Assembly: GCA_947568835.1 (NCBI GenBank)
Contig: OX387609.1
Span: 3,414,001-3,478,000 of the forward strand
Reading direction: 5' to 3'
From: Protonemura montana
Taxonomy: Eukaryota; Arthropoda; Insecta; Plecoptera; Nemouridae
DNA length: 64,000 bases
A program made the translations under genes and the position numbers. A model generated the notes under the pieces. That model was not told the origin of the DNA and searched no databases. It worked only from the letters and a program-made list of their open reading frames with translations. Shown here piece by piece: positions 11,027 through 34,000 of this stretch (within the stretch, counting starts at the first letter, position 1; each line of letters opens with the position of its first letter).

Positions 11027-12894
11027 CTGCAACGGACGTCTTACAAAGTCTTACAGTCTTATGATTTCACCTGATATTCCTAATGTCTGTTAAAGCGTAG
11101 GGGGTTTGTGGTCGTTTTGGCACAAAATTACATTTCATTGACAGGAAGAAAAATAAAAAAGGATCCAAGAAACCGAAAGTCACGTGGGTTTATTCAGTTA
11201 GGGATATTTCTGGCTTTATTTACACTTGATTTTGACTGATCTTGAAATTAAAAAAATAACTGATTAAATGATTAATTAAAATTGTCTCACGCAAAAAAAA
11301 ATAGCGTTCATTTAGACAGATTTTTGGCTTTTTCTCTATGAAAAGACCTTTTTGTACTTTTTGTACCGTTGCTTACAATTTTACAAAATCTATTTTAATA
11401 AATTAAAGGGCAAAATAGCGGGAATAAATTATGAAGTCGAACGTATTTTATCATTTTATCCACATGCTATAACGTAGACTTAAATTATATACATTGAAAA
11501 AAAAATAGGTGCTCAATAAGTAATTAACAAATCGTTCAAAAATAAAAAATAAATCTTTTAATTGACATTTGACAAGAAAGCAACATTAAAACACCGCTAA
11601 TGTTCATCACATATTTCCCCTGTTTTGAACTTGTCATTTTTGCATGGCCACAAGCCAAAAAATATTTTAGTGTCATTCCCCTTTCAAGGTTGAATTGGCA
11701 ACATTAACAAAAACAGTATTTGTTAAAATATTTCGATTCCAAAACACTAAAAAAAATCCCAACAAAAGCTCACGCCAGAGACAGTAAACACCAAGGACTT
11801 AATCAAACAATTTTCATCACTACATTCAATAATTGGCGGCCGGAAATCTCAGCGACAAATCAAGCATTTCCAAAGAAACATTGCACAGAAGTCAAATCAC
11901 ATGATTCTGCACAGCATTATCCTGACCTAAACGCCATTCCTAACAACTTATCACAATTAGCAAACCCATTTTCCTACAAACAATTCCACAGAACGCAAAA
12001 TGATTCAAAATCCTCTCAAATCAGAATTGCACAATCACCGGATATACCTGCACACACCTACCTGCTACGTTACCTTACCTGTTTATGAATTCAAATACCT
12101 AAGGGCAAGCTGGAAATTATAAGCTAAATACACAGCAATCAATCACGGTTTATAAAAATAATAAGTCTGACCCCAACTATCAGTTACTCTATACGCAATG
12201 AATAAAACAACAATTTGTCGCAGAATATGTACCTTGGAAAAGTACGCAGTGATTCGTTAAGTGTGTATCGATGATTTCAATTATTATCGATTGCGTTGTC
12301 GAATGGCTTCGCAGTAATGTAGCTATTAGAGATGATTATTAACAATGTTTGCTAATTGGAATGCGATTAAGTAATGAAAGGCATCCTGGTCTATTGGTTT
12401 AACACCAATTTTCGAGCTTATCACGGTAAATGTGTCAGCGGCTGGCTTTTTAATGGTGATTTATGTTTGCTTTGATGTTGATTAGAGTGATTTTAATGAG
12501 TCAATACCTGGGGAGATGATTGTTTCTAAGGTAAATTGTAATAACTGATCTAATACGGGATGTAGAATTGCGTGGAATTGAGTTGCGTAGTTGTGAATCA
12601 GAGAAATAAAGAACATATCTGATCAAAATATCGATGATTTGTTTCTATTATGCTTTAGAAACATCAGCGCTTAATATTTTTTTAATCACGATTCGATTTT
12701 TTGGTGTAAAAAATTAGTAAGTTTAGCCCTAAAAAACCCAATGATCTTATTTTTTGTAATCTATCTTAATGTCTCAGCCAATGAAGCATTTGTTTTAAAA
12801 ATGATTGTAGCTGCAGAAAGTTAAAACTACAATAGCACTGATGTCCAATTGTCTTTGTAAAAATTACCGCCAAAGTATTACATAACCGCGAAAA
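11027..12894. other. Gene-free spacer
   Basis: The 122-codon plus frame at 11720-12088 is rich in Asn, Gln and Ser and has no recognisable domain or start context. Nothing else seen. Confidence 0.45.
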
Positions 12895-13165
12895 AAATTG
12901 TGAATGCCGCCAGGTGGAGTCACCGTCGTTTCGAGTGCTAAGAAACTTAATTTCTTAATTTCTCGCAGGTAACTCTCATTTAAGATTGTTTATGATTAGA
13001 ACATTCATAAATATTTTGAGTCATAATTATTTAATTGTAAAGTTTTGTTAAAAAGGACGGCCGCAAGCGCCATCGTGTGGCATCTACCGTTACCACGTGT
13101 TACCGGCCTCGTTTGCTCAGATGAAAATTTAACAGTAACGCTGGACCTCTGACAGTACCTTTAAA
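12895..13165 (+). repeat. Dispersed GTCGTTT-type repeat, family member
   Basis: Markers in order: GGTGGAGTCACCGTCGTTTC, TTTCTCGCAGGTAACTC, GGACGGCCGCAAGCGCCATC, GTTACCGGCCTCGTTTGCTC. The same order recurs at 19295-19600 and 51890-52090, and in part at 63525-63660 and 63900-64000. Reversed pieces lie at 25530-25660 and 32480-32600. No ORF or clear terminal repeat is seen. Confidence 0.6.
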
Positions 13166-13169
13166 CTCA

Positions 13170-14015
13170 ATGGCTGTGTAAATTTTATAATGACTCATGA
13201 TGGAATTTTTAAAGGGGTCGTCGTGTCATAGATTAAAGACCTCATTAATTTATGTTGATTTATGTTATTTTATGGTAGATCATCGGACCGCAGCATCGAA
13301 CGTCAAAACTGTTTTCTCAGCTCGGCCAAAGAATCGGAAGTGGATTCCTGAGCTAACGTCATGTCAGGAAGCGGAAGTGTTAGCTGAGAGGAAACGTGGT
13401 CCAGATGACTCCAGTGAAGTCGTCAGGGAAGCTGGAGCGTCCCGATGAGACACGTGGTCCAGAGTTTAGTTAGGTATTCCAGGATGTGGGATGACGGGTC
13501 GGGATTAATTGGGTCACTTACCATCAATGGGCATCTTAGTGAAGCTAAGATTGACTGAGTATTGTTCATCAAATCATAGGAAGTATTTCCAGGAAACTTT
13601 TCAAAGATTTAGGTGCATAGGTTTTTTTTAGTTTTAAATTTACAATTAGAAAAGGTCTTAGCAGGGTTTTTGGTTTTTCTGGGGATTCCATCATCAAGTT
13701 GAAACCAGCAAGCGATGGATGGACTGGAAAAATCTGTGACCGAACCGGGATATGAACCCGGGACCTCCCAATTGCCGGTCGACTAGAAATTTACCTCAGT
13801 TCTTGCGATATAAACAAAGTTAACTTTTGAAATCGCGTTTTTTGTTCTTTTTTTATTGAAATAATTTTTGGTATTTGCAGTGGAACCTATTTTCAGAGAA
13901 ATATTACAGGCAAAAAAACACTCTAATTACGTTTGCGAAACCCTAGTTTGAAAAAAAACTTCAACTCAAAGTAAAAAACACTGAAATAGTGACACAAAAA
14001 CATATTGATTTATTA
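13170..14015. other. Spacer with a tRNA-like SINE fragment
   Basis: At about 13725-13790 the minus strand carries a B-box-like GGGTTCATATCCCGG in a tRNA-type context; a similar piece lies at about 9595-9640. No gene seen. Confidence 0.4.
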
Positions 14016-15464
14016 GTGGTGTTTAACGACGCACTGTTTTGACAACTGGCCGTGTGGCACTGGTCTAATGGCGTCGGTTAACGAGTGGATGATGATGGTG
14101 AACCTTACCTTGCCTAGAAAGAAGGGGGAGAAACCTGTTGCCTACTCCTGTCGAAGAGCACCAAGGGGACCACCGGCTTAACGTCCCTTCCGAAGGACGG
14201 TACAACCGACCGAACGGTTTGGCGTGTTGGAAACACCGGTTCTCGTTGGATCACCGAAGTTAAGCAACACTGCGCTGAGTCAGGTATTGGATGGGTGACC
14301 ATTATACACATGACCAGTTCTGTTCGGGAGAGAGGTTTGAGGGATGAAAGTTAGTACAGCAACTTCATTCGCCTTGCTTATCAACCTCTCGACAGCATGG
14401 ATTTGTGGAGGAATCCTGCTGTTCGAGTTGTACCGTCCTTCGGAAGGGACGTGAAGCCGGTGGTCCCCTTGGTGCTCTTCGACAGGAGTAGGCTACGTGC
14501 CAGCACCGGGTTTCCCCTCCTCCCTTCTAGGCTAGGTTAGGTTCATCATCATCCTCATCATCATCCACTCATTCACCGACGCCATTAGACCAGTGCCGCA
14601 GGGCCAGTTGTCAAAACAGTGCGTCGTTAAACACCACAAATAGTATAATATAGGACGGTACAACTCTAACAGCAGGATTTCTCCACAAATCCATGCTGTC
14701 GAGAGGTTGATAAGCAAGGCGAGTGAAGTTGCTGTCGAGAGGTTGATAAGCAAGGCGAGTGAAGTTGCTGTACTAACTTTCATCCCTCCAGCCTCTGTCC
14801 CGAACAGAACTGGTCATGTGTATGATGATCACCCATCCAATACCTGACCCAGCACAGTGTTGCTCAACTTTCATCCCTCCAACCTCTCTCCCGAACAGAA
14901 CTGGTCATGTGTATGATGATCACCCATCCAATACCTGACCCAGTGCAGTGTTGCTTAACTTTCATCCCTCCAACCTCTCTCCCGAACAGACCTGGTCATG
15001 TGTATGATGGTCACCCATCCAATACCTGACTCAGCGCAGTGTTGCTTAACTTTCATCCCTACAACCTCTCTCCCGAACAGAACTGGTCATGTGTATGATG
15101 ATCACCCATCCAATACCTGACCCAGCACATTGTTGCTCAACTTTCATCCCTCCAACCTCGCTCCCGAACAGAACTGGTCATGTGTATGATGGTCACCCAT
15201 CCAATACCTGACCCAGCGCAGTGTTGCTTAACTTTCATCCCTCCAACCTCGCTCCCGAACAGAACTGGTCATGTGTATGATGGTCACCCATCCAATACCC
15301 GACCCAGCGCAGTGTTGCTTAACTTTCACCCCTCCAACCTCTCTCCCGAACAGAACTGGTCATGTGTATGATGGTCACCCATCCAATACCTGACTCAGCT
15401 CAGTGTTGTTTAACTTCGGTGATCTCACGAGAACTGGTGTTTCCAATATGTTAAAATCGTTCGG
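14016..15464 (-). mobile_element. 5S rRNA-derived SINE with about 7 units, split by a nested copy
   Basis: A minus-strand copy runs 14016-14206 (tail) and 14652-15464 (rest of tail, units, 5S head ending at ATCGTTCGG). It is interrupted by a plus-strand copy of the same family. The tail contains a local 38-bp duplication (GAGGTTGATAAGCAAGGCG twice, 14700-14765). Confidence 0.87.
14207..14651 (+). mobile_element. Single-unit 5S-SINE nested in another copy, with target-site duplication
   Basis: A full-length copy with only one promoter unit: head CGACCGAACGGTTTGG, 5S-like region with AAACACCGGTTCTCGT and GATCACCGAAGTTAAGC, one GGATGGGTGACC, full tail, and an A/T-rich end. A 13-bp direct repeat AGGACGGTACAAC at 14194-14206 and 14652-14664 is the target-site duplication and fixes both ends of the family. 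Confidence 0.9.
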
Positions 15465-16091
15465 ATACACAAAGATATAAAGATGTAAATAAAAAGCGGT
15501 AACCAGTGCCAAAGGTCGGTGCACTTGAATTACGTGTTAAATTCATGACCAGTTAATAATAGCCTAATGGTTGGCATTACATTCTCCGGCCTTTAAGCGG
15601 AGGTAAATCGAGGCCTTAGCGGAATTAAACAATAAACTTGTGTTTTGTTCAAGAACTTTCATAGAATCGAATCGAATATTCATACTTTGTCACGCTATTG
15701 TAAGCGATGGTTACTGTTATTGAATCTCTGATTTACTATACATAAAAAAATCAGGGCTCAATGTTGTTTGTATGTAGATGCCAAATGCACTTGGAAGCGT
15801 TCAAATGTTGCCAGAGTAGAGTTTATGAAAACACGTGAGAGTTTTGAGAGATTTTTGCGATTTTATGCCTAAAAAAGCAGGATTTTTAAGCAAGTATTAT
15901 AATAAATTAACGAACTAAACATAGATGAACTGAAGTTTTGAGAAAATTTCCTGAAATGGTTCCTCACAGAAACAAGAAAGGAAACAATTTAAAAAATATC
16001 TTGATTTAATACGATTTTTAAGATGGCCAGTATCACAATTTTCTTAACTTCTAATTAAAGTGGGAGTTAAATTTCTGTCGTTCTTTAAAAG

Positions 16092-16930
16092 TAGGCAGCC
16101 GAGGGTGACAGGGTGTCGACATGTAGCCTAGCCTAGCAGGCAGCCGAGGGTGACAGGGTGTCGACATGTTGCCTAGCCTAGCAGGCAGCCGAGGGTGACA
16201 AGGTGCTGATATGTTGCCTAGCCTAGCAGGCAGCCGAGGGTGACAAGGTGCCGATATGTAGCCTAGGCTAGCAGGCAGACGAGGGTGACAAGGTGCTGAC
16301 ACGTTGCCTAGCCTAGCAGGCAGCCGAGAGTGACAAGGTGCTGATATGTAGCCTAGCCTAGCAGGCAGCCGAGGGTGACAAAGTGTTGACATGTTGCCTA
16401 GCCTAGCAGGCAGCCGAGAGTGACAAGGTGCTGATATGTAGCCTAGCCTAGCAGGCAGCCGAGGGTGACAAAGTGTCGACATGTTGCCTAGCCTAGCAGG
16501 CAGCCGAGGGTGACAAGGTGCCGATATGTTGCCTAGCCTAGCAGGCAGACGAGGGTGACAAGGTGTCGACATGTTGCCTAGCCTAGCAGGCAGCCATGGG
16601 TGACAAGGTGCTGACACGTTGCCTAGCCTAGCAGGCAACCGAGAGTGACAAGGTGCCGATATGTAGCCTAGCCTAGCAGGCAGCCGAGGGTGACAGGGTG
16701 TTGACATGTTGCCTAGCCTAGCAGGCAGCCGAGAGTGACAGGGTGTCGATATGTAGCCTAGCCTAGCAGGCAGCCGAGGGTGACAAGGTGTTGACATGTT
16801 GCCTAGCCTAGCAGTCAGCCGAGGGTGACAAGGTGTTGACATGTTGCCTAGCCTAGCAGGCAGCCGAGGGTGACAGGGTGCTGACATGTTGCCTAGCCTA
16901 GCAGGCAGCCGAGGGCGACAAGGTGCTGTA
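16092..16930. repeat. 45-bp minisatellite, about 19 copies
   Basis: The unit begins AGGCAGCCGAGGGTGACA and ends TTGCCTAGCCTAGC, repeating every 45 bp from 16092 to 16902. Because 45 is a multiple of three and the unit is stop-free on the minus strand, it gives a 318-codon open frame (16051-17007) with a 15-residue repeat CHPRLPARLGNMSTP. There is no evidence that it is expressed. It lies 0.5 kb beyond the gene A stop. Confidence 0.92.
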
Positions 16931-17435
16931 ACCCGGGCTAGCCACCGAACCAGTTTGACGCATACCCCTCTATTCAAGTTATAAATGGGCCATACGACCT
17001 TGCTCATTCATGGATAACCTTGTGGCCTTAGACTACCAATGCTATTAATGCAAGACCCTTACACGGTTACCCCAATATTTACACGCTCGAAGTTGTAAAA
17101 AACTGGGTCTACTATACGGTAGTAAACCTAACCCTGCTCACTCAAGCAAAGTAGTAAAATTCTAGTTCATTCAGAACAATATTCAGTCATAACCAAAATA
17201 TTTATCAAGTATTTTGGTACATTAAAAAAAATCTTGTACACAAAACTTATTCGAATTCTTATTTAAATTAATTGTAAATTATTTAAATTCTTCATAAAAA
17301 AAAACGTTTGGCAGCTTCTGTCTTTTAGCAACACTTCTGAAGATCGATCGTCGATTTCTTACGATCCTGAAGATCTTCAACGTAGAATTGCTTGGTTCGT
17401 GGATACCTGATGCCCCACGTCGATCATAGATTCAA

Positions 17436-27038
<9,603 letters not shown>

Positions 27039-27099
27039 TCGACTAGCTTCGTTGTAGCCTCCTGGTAAGTTAATGTGGGTACTCTGAGTTTGAGTTAAG

Positions 27100-27105
27100 T
27101 TTATA
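27100..27105 (-). promoter_or_regulatory. TATA box of MMP gene A
   Basis: Minus strand CATATAAACTT, 62 bp before the first ATG (27038) and 83 bp before the better-context ATG (27017). This spacing would give a short 5' UTR. Confidence 0.5.
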
Positions 27106-28697
27106 TGCTTTTTGTGATCGGTGAAAGAGGAATATGGTTTTGTTATTTACCTGTAAATTAGTCAAAGGTGTTCAACTTTTCAAGGATATTTGGAAATGCA
27201 GGCAGACTTGCAAACGTTGGTATTTTTGCAAGTAATCTCCCGACAAAGTTGTGATTTAAATAGAATTATTCAAATACACAGAGATTTATTTTATTTGTGA
27301 ATGAATTCTATTCTTTATTTATATATTTCTGTGTTTTTGGTATGTATACCATGTCACGGAGGAAAAACCGTCTATTTGAACGCACTATTTTTTGTACCTA
27401 AATCCCACACCAAGGCATATGTGAGTGTTTATTGACTCTCACTTTCCGTATTATATGAATTGTAAATTATCACACAAGAATAAAAAAGTGTTTATGTTAA
27501 GTTCACAGAAAGAGGTTGGAAGAATAACACAAAGAAGAGGGGAAAGATGACGATTTTGATGTTATTTGTCAATATTGTTCATTTAAACAATGTTGTGTCT
27601 TTTCGAGGAAACAACTGCGGATGATGAGAAAAGATAAAAAAAATAGACAAGGAAAAGATGTTCAAAGAAAATTTTGTTATTTAAGACAACAAAAGATGAA
27701 TACTTAACATTAGAATGACTTTTGTATAATATTTGTTAAATCCGTCAGTTTCTCTTCATTTTTAGTTTATTGGGATTCTTCAAACACACGAAACAATAAT
27801 GTTACTTCATCAAAAGAGATCACAAGTTTTTAAGAAGGATTCCTGTTAACCTTTATTCCAGAAATTTTGAATTGTCACTCTACCTTCCCTTCATATTTAT
27901 ATCATGCTGTTTTATATATGATTGAAAATAACTTCAGAGAATTAAACACTGTATAATAATTATTAACTGTATACAGAACTGGTACAGGTCCTAAGTTTAT
28001 AAAAAAAAATTCCAAATTTTCAATTGTTTACAACTTTTCAACGCCTTACCTCACCCTTTGAAAATGGATTTAGGAAAAAATTTTAAAACTAACCTAAAAA
28101 AGTTTTAATTGAAGAAATGTTACTAAAATATCAAAGAATCTTTAGGGACATGCTAACAAGAGTTTATGTTCTTTCCTGTTACCGTCTCACTTATGGTTTA
28201 TATTTGCACTTAACATTTTATAGTAATTTATGATTCTCATATTGACTGTCTGTATATATTATCTTTGATCAATTATTTACAATACAAATATTATTATTTA
28301 ATAATACAATATCTTGAAAGAAACTCAAATAAATCTCAAACCCAGGGTGCTCTGGGGCAACCAGTTGAGTACGAATGATATTGAGAGATTTTACCAGCGT
28401 TGTGTCGGCAACTTCATGAATCCCGACGCGGTGGTATTGTTGAGCGGTCAAACTACAGAGGAACAACGCAGGTAAAGAATGGTTAACTCTTCACTACAGC
28501 GATAAAAATCTTTGCTGACTTTGTCAAATATCACTGTCACTTTTTAAAACATCTTTTAGACATATTTTTAATATTATTGATAAACACTAAAAAAATAACT
28601 ATTAACGACTCGGTCTTTGTAACTAGGCATTGATTTTTTAGTTATATGCTTTGCGGGTGTCTAGAAAAGGTAACAGTTAATATTTGTGTGGTTTTTT

Positions 28698-29505
28698 GAC
28701 CGAACGGTTTGTCGTGTTGGTAACACCCGTCCTCATAAGATCACCGAAGTTAAGCAACACTGCGCTGAGTCAGGTATTGGATGGGTGACCATCATACACA
28801 TGACCAGTTCTGTTCGGGAGAGAGGCTGGAGGGATGAAAGTTAAGCAACACTGCGCTGAGCCAGGTATTGAATGGGTGACTATCATACACATGACCAGTT
28901 CTGTTCGGAAGAGAGGTTGGAGGGATGAAAGTTAAGCAACACTGCGCTGGGTCAGGTATTGGATGGGTGACCATCATACACATGACCAGTTCAGTTCGGA
29001 AGAGAGGTTGGAGGGATGAAAGTTAAGCAACACTGCGCTGGGTCAGGTATTGGATGGGTGACCATCATACACATGACCAGTTCTGTTCGGTAGAGAGGTT
29101 GGAGGGATGAAAGTTAAGCAACACTGCGCTGGGTCAGGTAGTGGATGGGTGACCATCATACACATGACCAGTTCTGTTCGGGAGAGAGGTTGGAGGGATG
29201 AAAGTTAGTACAGCAACTTCACTCGCCTTGCCTATCGACCTCTCGACAGCATGGATTTCCTGGAGGAATCCTGTTATTCGAGTTGTACCGTCCTTCGGAA
29301 GGGACGTTAAACCGGTGGTCCCATTGGTGCTCTTCGACAGGAGTAGACTACGTGCCGCCACCGGGTTTCCCCTCCTCTCTTCTAGGCTAAGTTAGGTTTA
29401 TCATCAAACCTAATCATCATCCACTCATTTACCGACGTCATTAGACCAGTGCCGCATGGCTAGATGTCAAAACGATGCGTCGTTAAACACCACAAATAAA
29501 TCAAT
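28698..29505 (+). mobile_element. 5S rRNA-derived SINE, 5 units, between MMP genes A and B
   Basis: Complete structure: head GACCGAACGGTTTGTCGTG, 5S-like region, five units, tail ending CACCACAAATAAATCAATA. It occupies part of the spacer between the gene A promoter and the gene B 3' end. Confidence 0.87.
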
Positions 29506-31020
29506 AGGATAGCATGGAATTGCAGTGAGTGTAAACGCCTGACTGATAGGCAACCGTTGCTACCTTCACCTAACATTGTACACGATTGAACTGTAATGGA
29601 ACTTCTGAGACAAATGTTTTTTACAATAGTCCTAAAAATTAGAAAAAAAAATCTTTTAATTTCAATGTTGTTACACGCAATAAATAAACTATTTTTTTTA
29701 AAGTACAATAATAAACATCATATTTGTTTCAAAACAAATTAAAGTTTCCTCGTAGTGAGCTTTTCTTTGTTTTTGTCCACTCTTTCGGGGCGATTAAAAC
29801 AACTCTGTAAATCTGATTGCTAGGATCTAAGATTGATGCTTTAAACGCAATCCAGTCTTGCCAACATAGCAATTATTATCAACTCAAACTTTGTGTTTAT
29901 TAAATTAAAATACTTGGACTGTGTGCTTTGATAATTGACTGGATTTTCCACTCTGTGTACCGAACTTCATGGGCTTCGTCATGGATTTATTTCTGTCAAA
30001 GCAGTTAATTGAAATGGTACTTTAAGTAAGGATAAATCAAGTTGACATGAGTCTAAATACCATCATGGTATTTTACCTCATTAAGGGTCAAAGTTATATA
30101 AAGTTTCTGTGCCCAAAGGTGCCTTAACGCCTTTTTAGGCTGAACAGTTTATTTCTATAACAAAATACGGTCAAGGGGAGGATGAAGATAGCTGTAGTCT
30201 TTATTGAAGACTATTTTATATTAGAAATACATATTTTTTCTACTTTAAAAATCTTTTTGCCATTATTACTTAAAATACAGGGATGTTTTTATCATTTTTT
30301 TTTGGGTTTATTAAAGTGGATTGCAAGTTTGGTCTTATCTGTTAAGACATAGGTCCCTGTCGGCTGCGATTTTGGGGGAAAAAAATTGAAAATGATTTTA
30401 GGAAATCAGGTAAATTATTTTAAAATACTGATGCCACTTAATTTTTGTATCCAACACCTAAAAAAGTCGGGTAAACAAGCAAAAATTAATAGTGCTTACA
30501 AAGGTAAATTTCCATACATTTATTAATTAAAAAACACATTACATTATTGTTTAATAAAATTAATGTTATGCTAAATAATATTACGATGGCACGACAGCTG
30601 TGTTGGCATGTTAAATTGTAACGCGTATTTTTGCTATGCTACGTCAGAAATTCTCAATGCGGCAAGAACTTAGCTTTGGGTCAAAGAATTCGCAAGCCCT
30701 TTGTACAGTCCAAGTTTCAAAGTACACTGGTAAAATTGCTGAAAATAAAGTGCCATTTTTAAAAGTAAATAGTCTAAAATATTTCATGATCTATGGCGTT
30801 TATGACTGGCCTATACCAGGGAGGGTTTGAATCTTGCTCGATGACTTTTTGCTTTCCACCAGGAGCTAGGGAACTAACCGCTTATAGGTCTGCATCGCAA
30901 ATTTTTGGTACAAGCCTTTTACAAAGCATCAACTATTCGGTATTGTTTACAAGAGATCACTGGACATTTTTTATAAATAAATAGCAACCCTTTTGGTTCA
31001 ACTTTCTAACCAATTAAGAA
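29506..31020. other. 3' flank of MMP gene B and spacer
   Basis: Holds the presumed 3' UTR and a possible polyadenylation signal (minus AATAAA near 30520). Short open frames show no family features. Confidence 0.4.
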
Positions 31021-34000
31021 TCAGGGAAACTTTTTACATGTTTTGCTTTTAGAGCACACCGTGTGGTTCGGGAGTCTAAGAGACTCGACGTGCGTCAATT
31101 TCGCCGTTGTGCGATTTAATTTCTTCGGTGTTTCTTGGCGTCTTCCCTGGGTTTTTAATCCTTTCATCCAAGCTTGGTCCTTCGAAGAGCTGACGAATCT
31201 TTGGTTGTTCGGACATCCAAACAGGGTGCTGATACTGCTATACCCTCCCATGTCCAACTGGAAAAAAAACACAGATTGTTAATAATTAAGAAGCGTTTTT
31301 AGAGTTACAGAATCATTGTGCGGTATACTTTCGAGACAAACGATATTTTGACCGCTTGACTTTAAATCGGTATCGAAAATGGGTCCAAATTATATTTACC
31401 GGTAAATTTTTCGATTTCTAAAGACGATTTTAGCCATAAAACCGTGAAAGAGTTTGCTAGGGCAAGTTTCTTCTTGTTTGTCTTTTTATTGATAATAATT
31501 ATTAAATGTAGAGTCGAGGGGCTTTACAGTGAATAGTAAGACTGAAATAACTAATTTTGCAATCAAAGGGTAGCAAAATTTAAGGTTAAATTTTAATTTT
31601 ACACACCAAGCCCTCTAGATTCGTTCTTGACATAAGAAAAAAACAAATGAATGCTTAATGATGATTTTTAGACTCATTTCTTCTTGATTTAGGGGAAAAT
31701 AAATTTATTTAAAAATCGACAGCTATCCAAATATATGGTTGACCATTAAGGTTTAGCTTGCTGATCTATAATTCAATACAATTTGTTATTAATAATATTT
31801 ATGATTATGGTTATGGTAATTATGACGTGTTGTTGTACAAATGGTTGTGCAAGATGCAAATCGATGATTTAAGAATGACAAATGAATAGCACTTTATCTT
31901 TAGCAATGAATGCTTTGGCTATGGTATGGTATCTTCTTTTTCAGGCTAAATTAGATAGTATACATTGCTAATAATGCAGAAAACCAAGAAAACACCGACA
32001 TTATTCACTCACCGAAAGTGTTCCGTCCATAAGTCGCCCGTAGCTGGCGCCCTTGACGAAGTAGGTGCGGCCATTTTGAGTGAATGCTGCGTCGAGATGG
32101 TCGGGCACCACGCGCCACCAGGCGCCGATTTGTTGCGGGTACATTGCCCCTACTGACGGTCTCATTGTATAGTCATACTTCCAGTACTGACTCCCTGTCA
32201 AAAAGAATAGCAGTTTAGTTGAAGTCTTATTTAGATTGCAAACGCTTGCAATGCGCGGAGTATTTTATTATTATCAACACTATAAAAGTCTCAAAAATTG
32301 ATGTCCAAACGGGGGAAAATGTCCCGTTTGAGCATCAATTTTCAAAAATTTATAGTGTTCATAATAATAAAAAGAATATAATAATTTTAAGCACAAGCAG
32401 AAAAAAATCTATGACAAGTTACTTCGGTGTTAGAATAACTTTAAGATCTGTAAGAGCTTTAAGATCTGTAAGAGCTTTAGTTAGAGTTATAGCGTTAATC
32501 TTTCTGCTAAGCAAACAAGCCGGTAAAACTTAATGACGATAAGTGCCACCAGATAGCACCAGCAGTCGTCCTTTTAAACAAAACTCTAATTATTTAAAAA
32601 AAAAAAACGCCTCTACTGTCGATAAATGAGTATAAATCATTTGGCGGTCATTTTTTTAAATTGGCGCTATGGTAGTACGAATGGAACATATATAACATGT
32701 GTCAAATTTATATAAGCCATCTGTCTTCAGGAAATATTTCTCACCTTTGAAGAAATAGATCTGATTGTTTCTGGACCACACAAAGGCTGCGTCCACGTTG
32801 TCGGGAATTCCCGGGAATCTTTCTGAAATCGGCCGTGGGAATCCTTGATCCAGTCTGTCTCCATCGAACCTCCAGACGTGAGCCCCACTGAAGAAGTAAG
32901 TCTTGCCGATATCTCGGTGACTGAAAGCTGCGTCGATGTGACCAGGTAGTCCCGGCCATTTTCTTTGCACATCTCGAGGAACGCCGGCTATTCCAAGCTC
33001 CCAGTATTGAGATCCTGAAGGAAGCAAAGCAGGAAATAAATGGCACTGTTAATTTTATTGTTTGTTTTATGTGTTTTGTTGCTGGTTGAAGTGTACGTGA
33101 ACTTTTTAAGTGGTTGCATCGTTATATTTTGAATATTTGAACTGTTGAAACCGTGTCGAATAATTTTAAACACCGATTAAATACAAAAATGTTTTTGGCA
33201 ACGATATACAACGTAAAAAATTACACAGGGTATTAAATATGGGAAAAAACTGTATTCTTTAGCGTTGGTTTTTTTAGACACAAATGTTTCCATCTCCTTA
33301 TCATTTCTGAGTCGTCTTTTTTCATCAGAAATCGATGAGTAAGGTCAGAGTAATTGTGATGCTTGGAATTATCAGCATTACTGGATACTATTTCTATATA
33401 AGGCATACCGAGGTATTTTCGAACGTACCCTTGATGACGTAGGTAACTCCTTGGAGGTCAGTGAAAATGGTGTCGAATGCCAAGTCCTGGCAGAGGTCTC
33501 CTTGACTCGGCCATTCCGGGTAATTAGGGTTGGTAGGAGGAGGTTGTGGTTTAGGAGGAGGGTAGTTTGGTGGAGGGTTTGGTGGAGCAGCAGGGCCGCC
33601 GTAATTCGTCTTCCGACCGTAGAGTCGCTGTAGAGAAAATAAAAGATTACGTTTCATGAAGGCACTCGCTAGAATTGGGTAAAATTAGATTGAATTTGTT
33701 TGTATTTGCTAAGTCATTTTGCGAAATACAGATAGACTTCTTAGAAATTGCAAGTTTAATTGTAAAATTAAACTTCCTGTATGGACACTGAAGTTTTTAA
33801 AGCTTTACCGGTAAGGTGGGGATTTTTAGGGAATTGGTCCTCAAAACTTTAGGTGTTATGTCTATTTTAAGCTTCTTTCACCTTACATTTTTTTTCTAAA
33901 CAACGCAAACTCTAAAATTTGACATTTCTTACCATAAATTTGCATGTGTTCTTTCGTGCTACATACGGTAACATTTTTTTAAAACATATTTTTTTTGCGA

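Noticed and set aside
11720..12088. 122-codon plus-strand frame
   Set aside because: No recognisable features; an open stretch in low-G+C DNA without supporting signals.
28386..28466. Signal-peptide-like exon on the minus strand (SLPALFLCSLTAQ, ending before GTAAAA) between genes A and B
   Set aside because: No in-frame ATG (a TGA lies just upstream), and no downstream MMP exons fit. It could be a dead first exon but is too weak to annotate.
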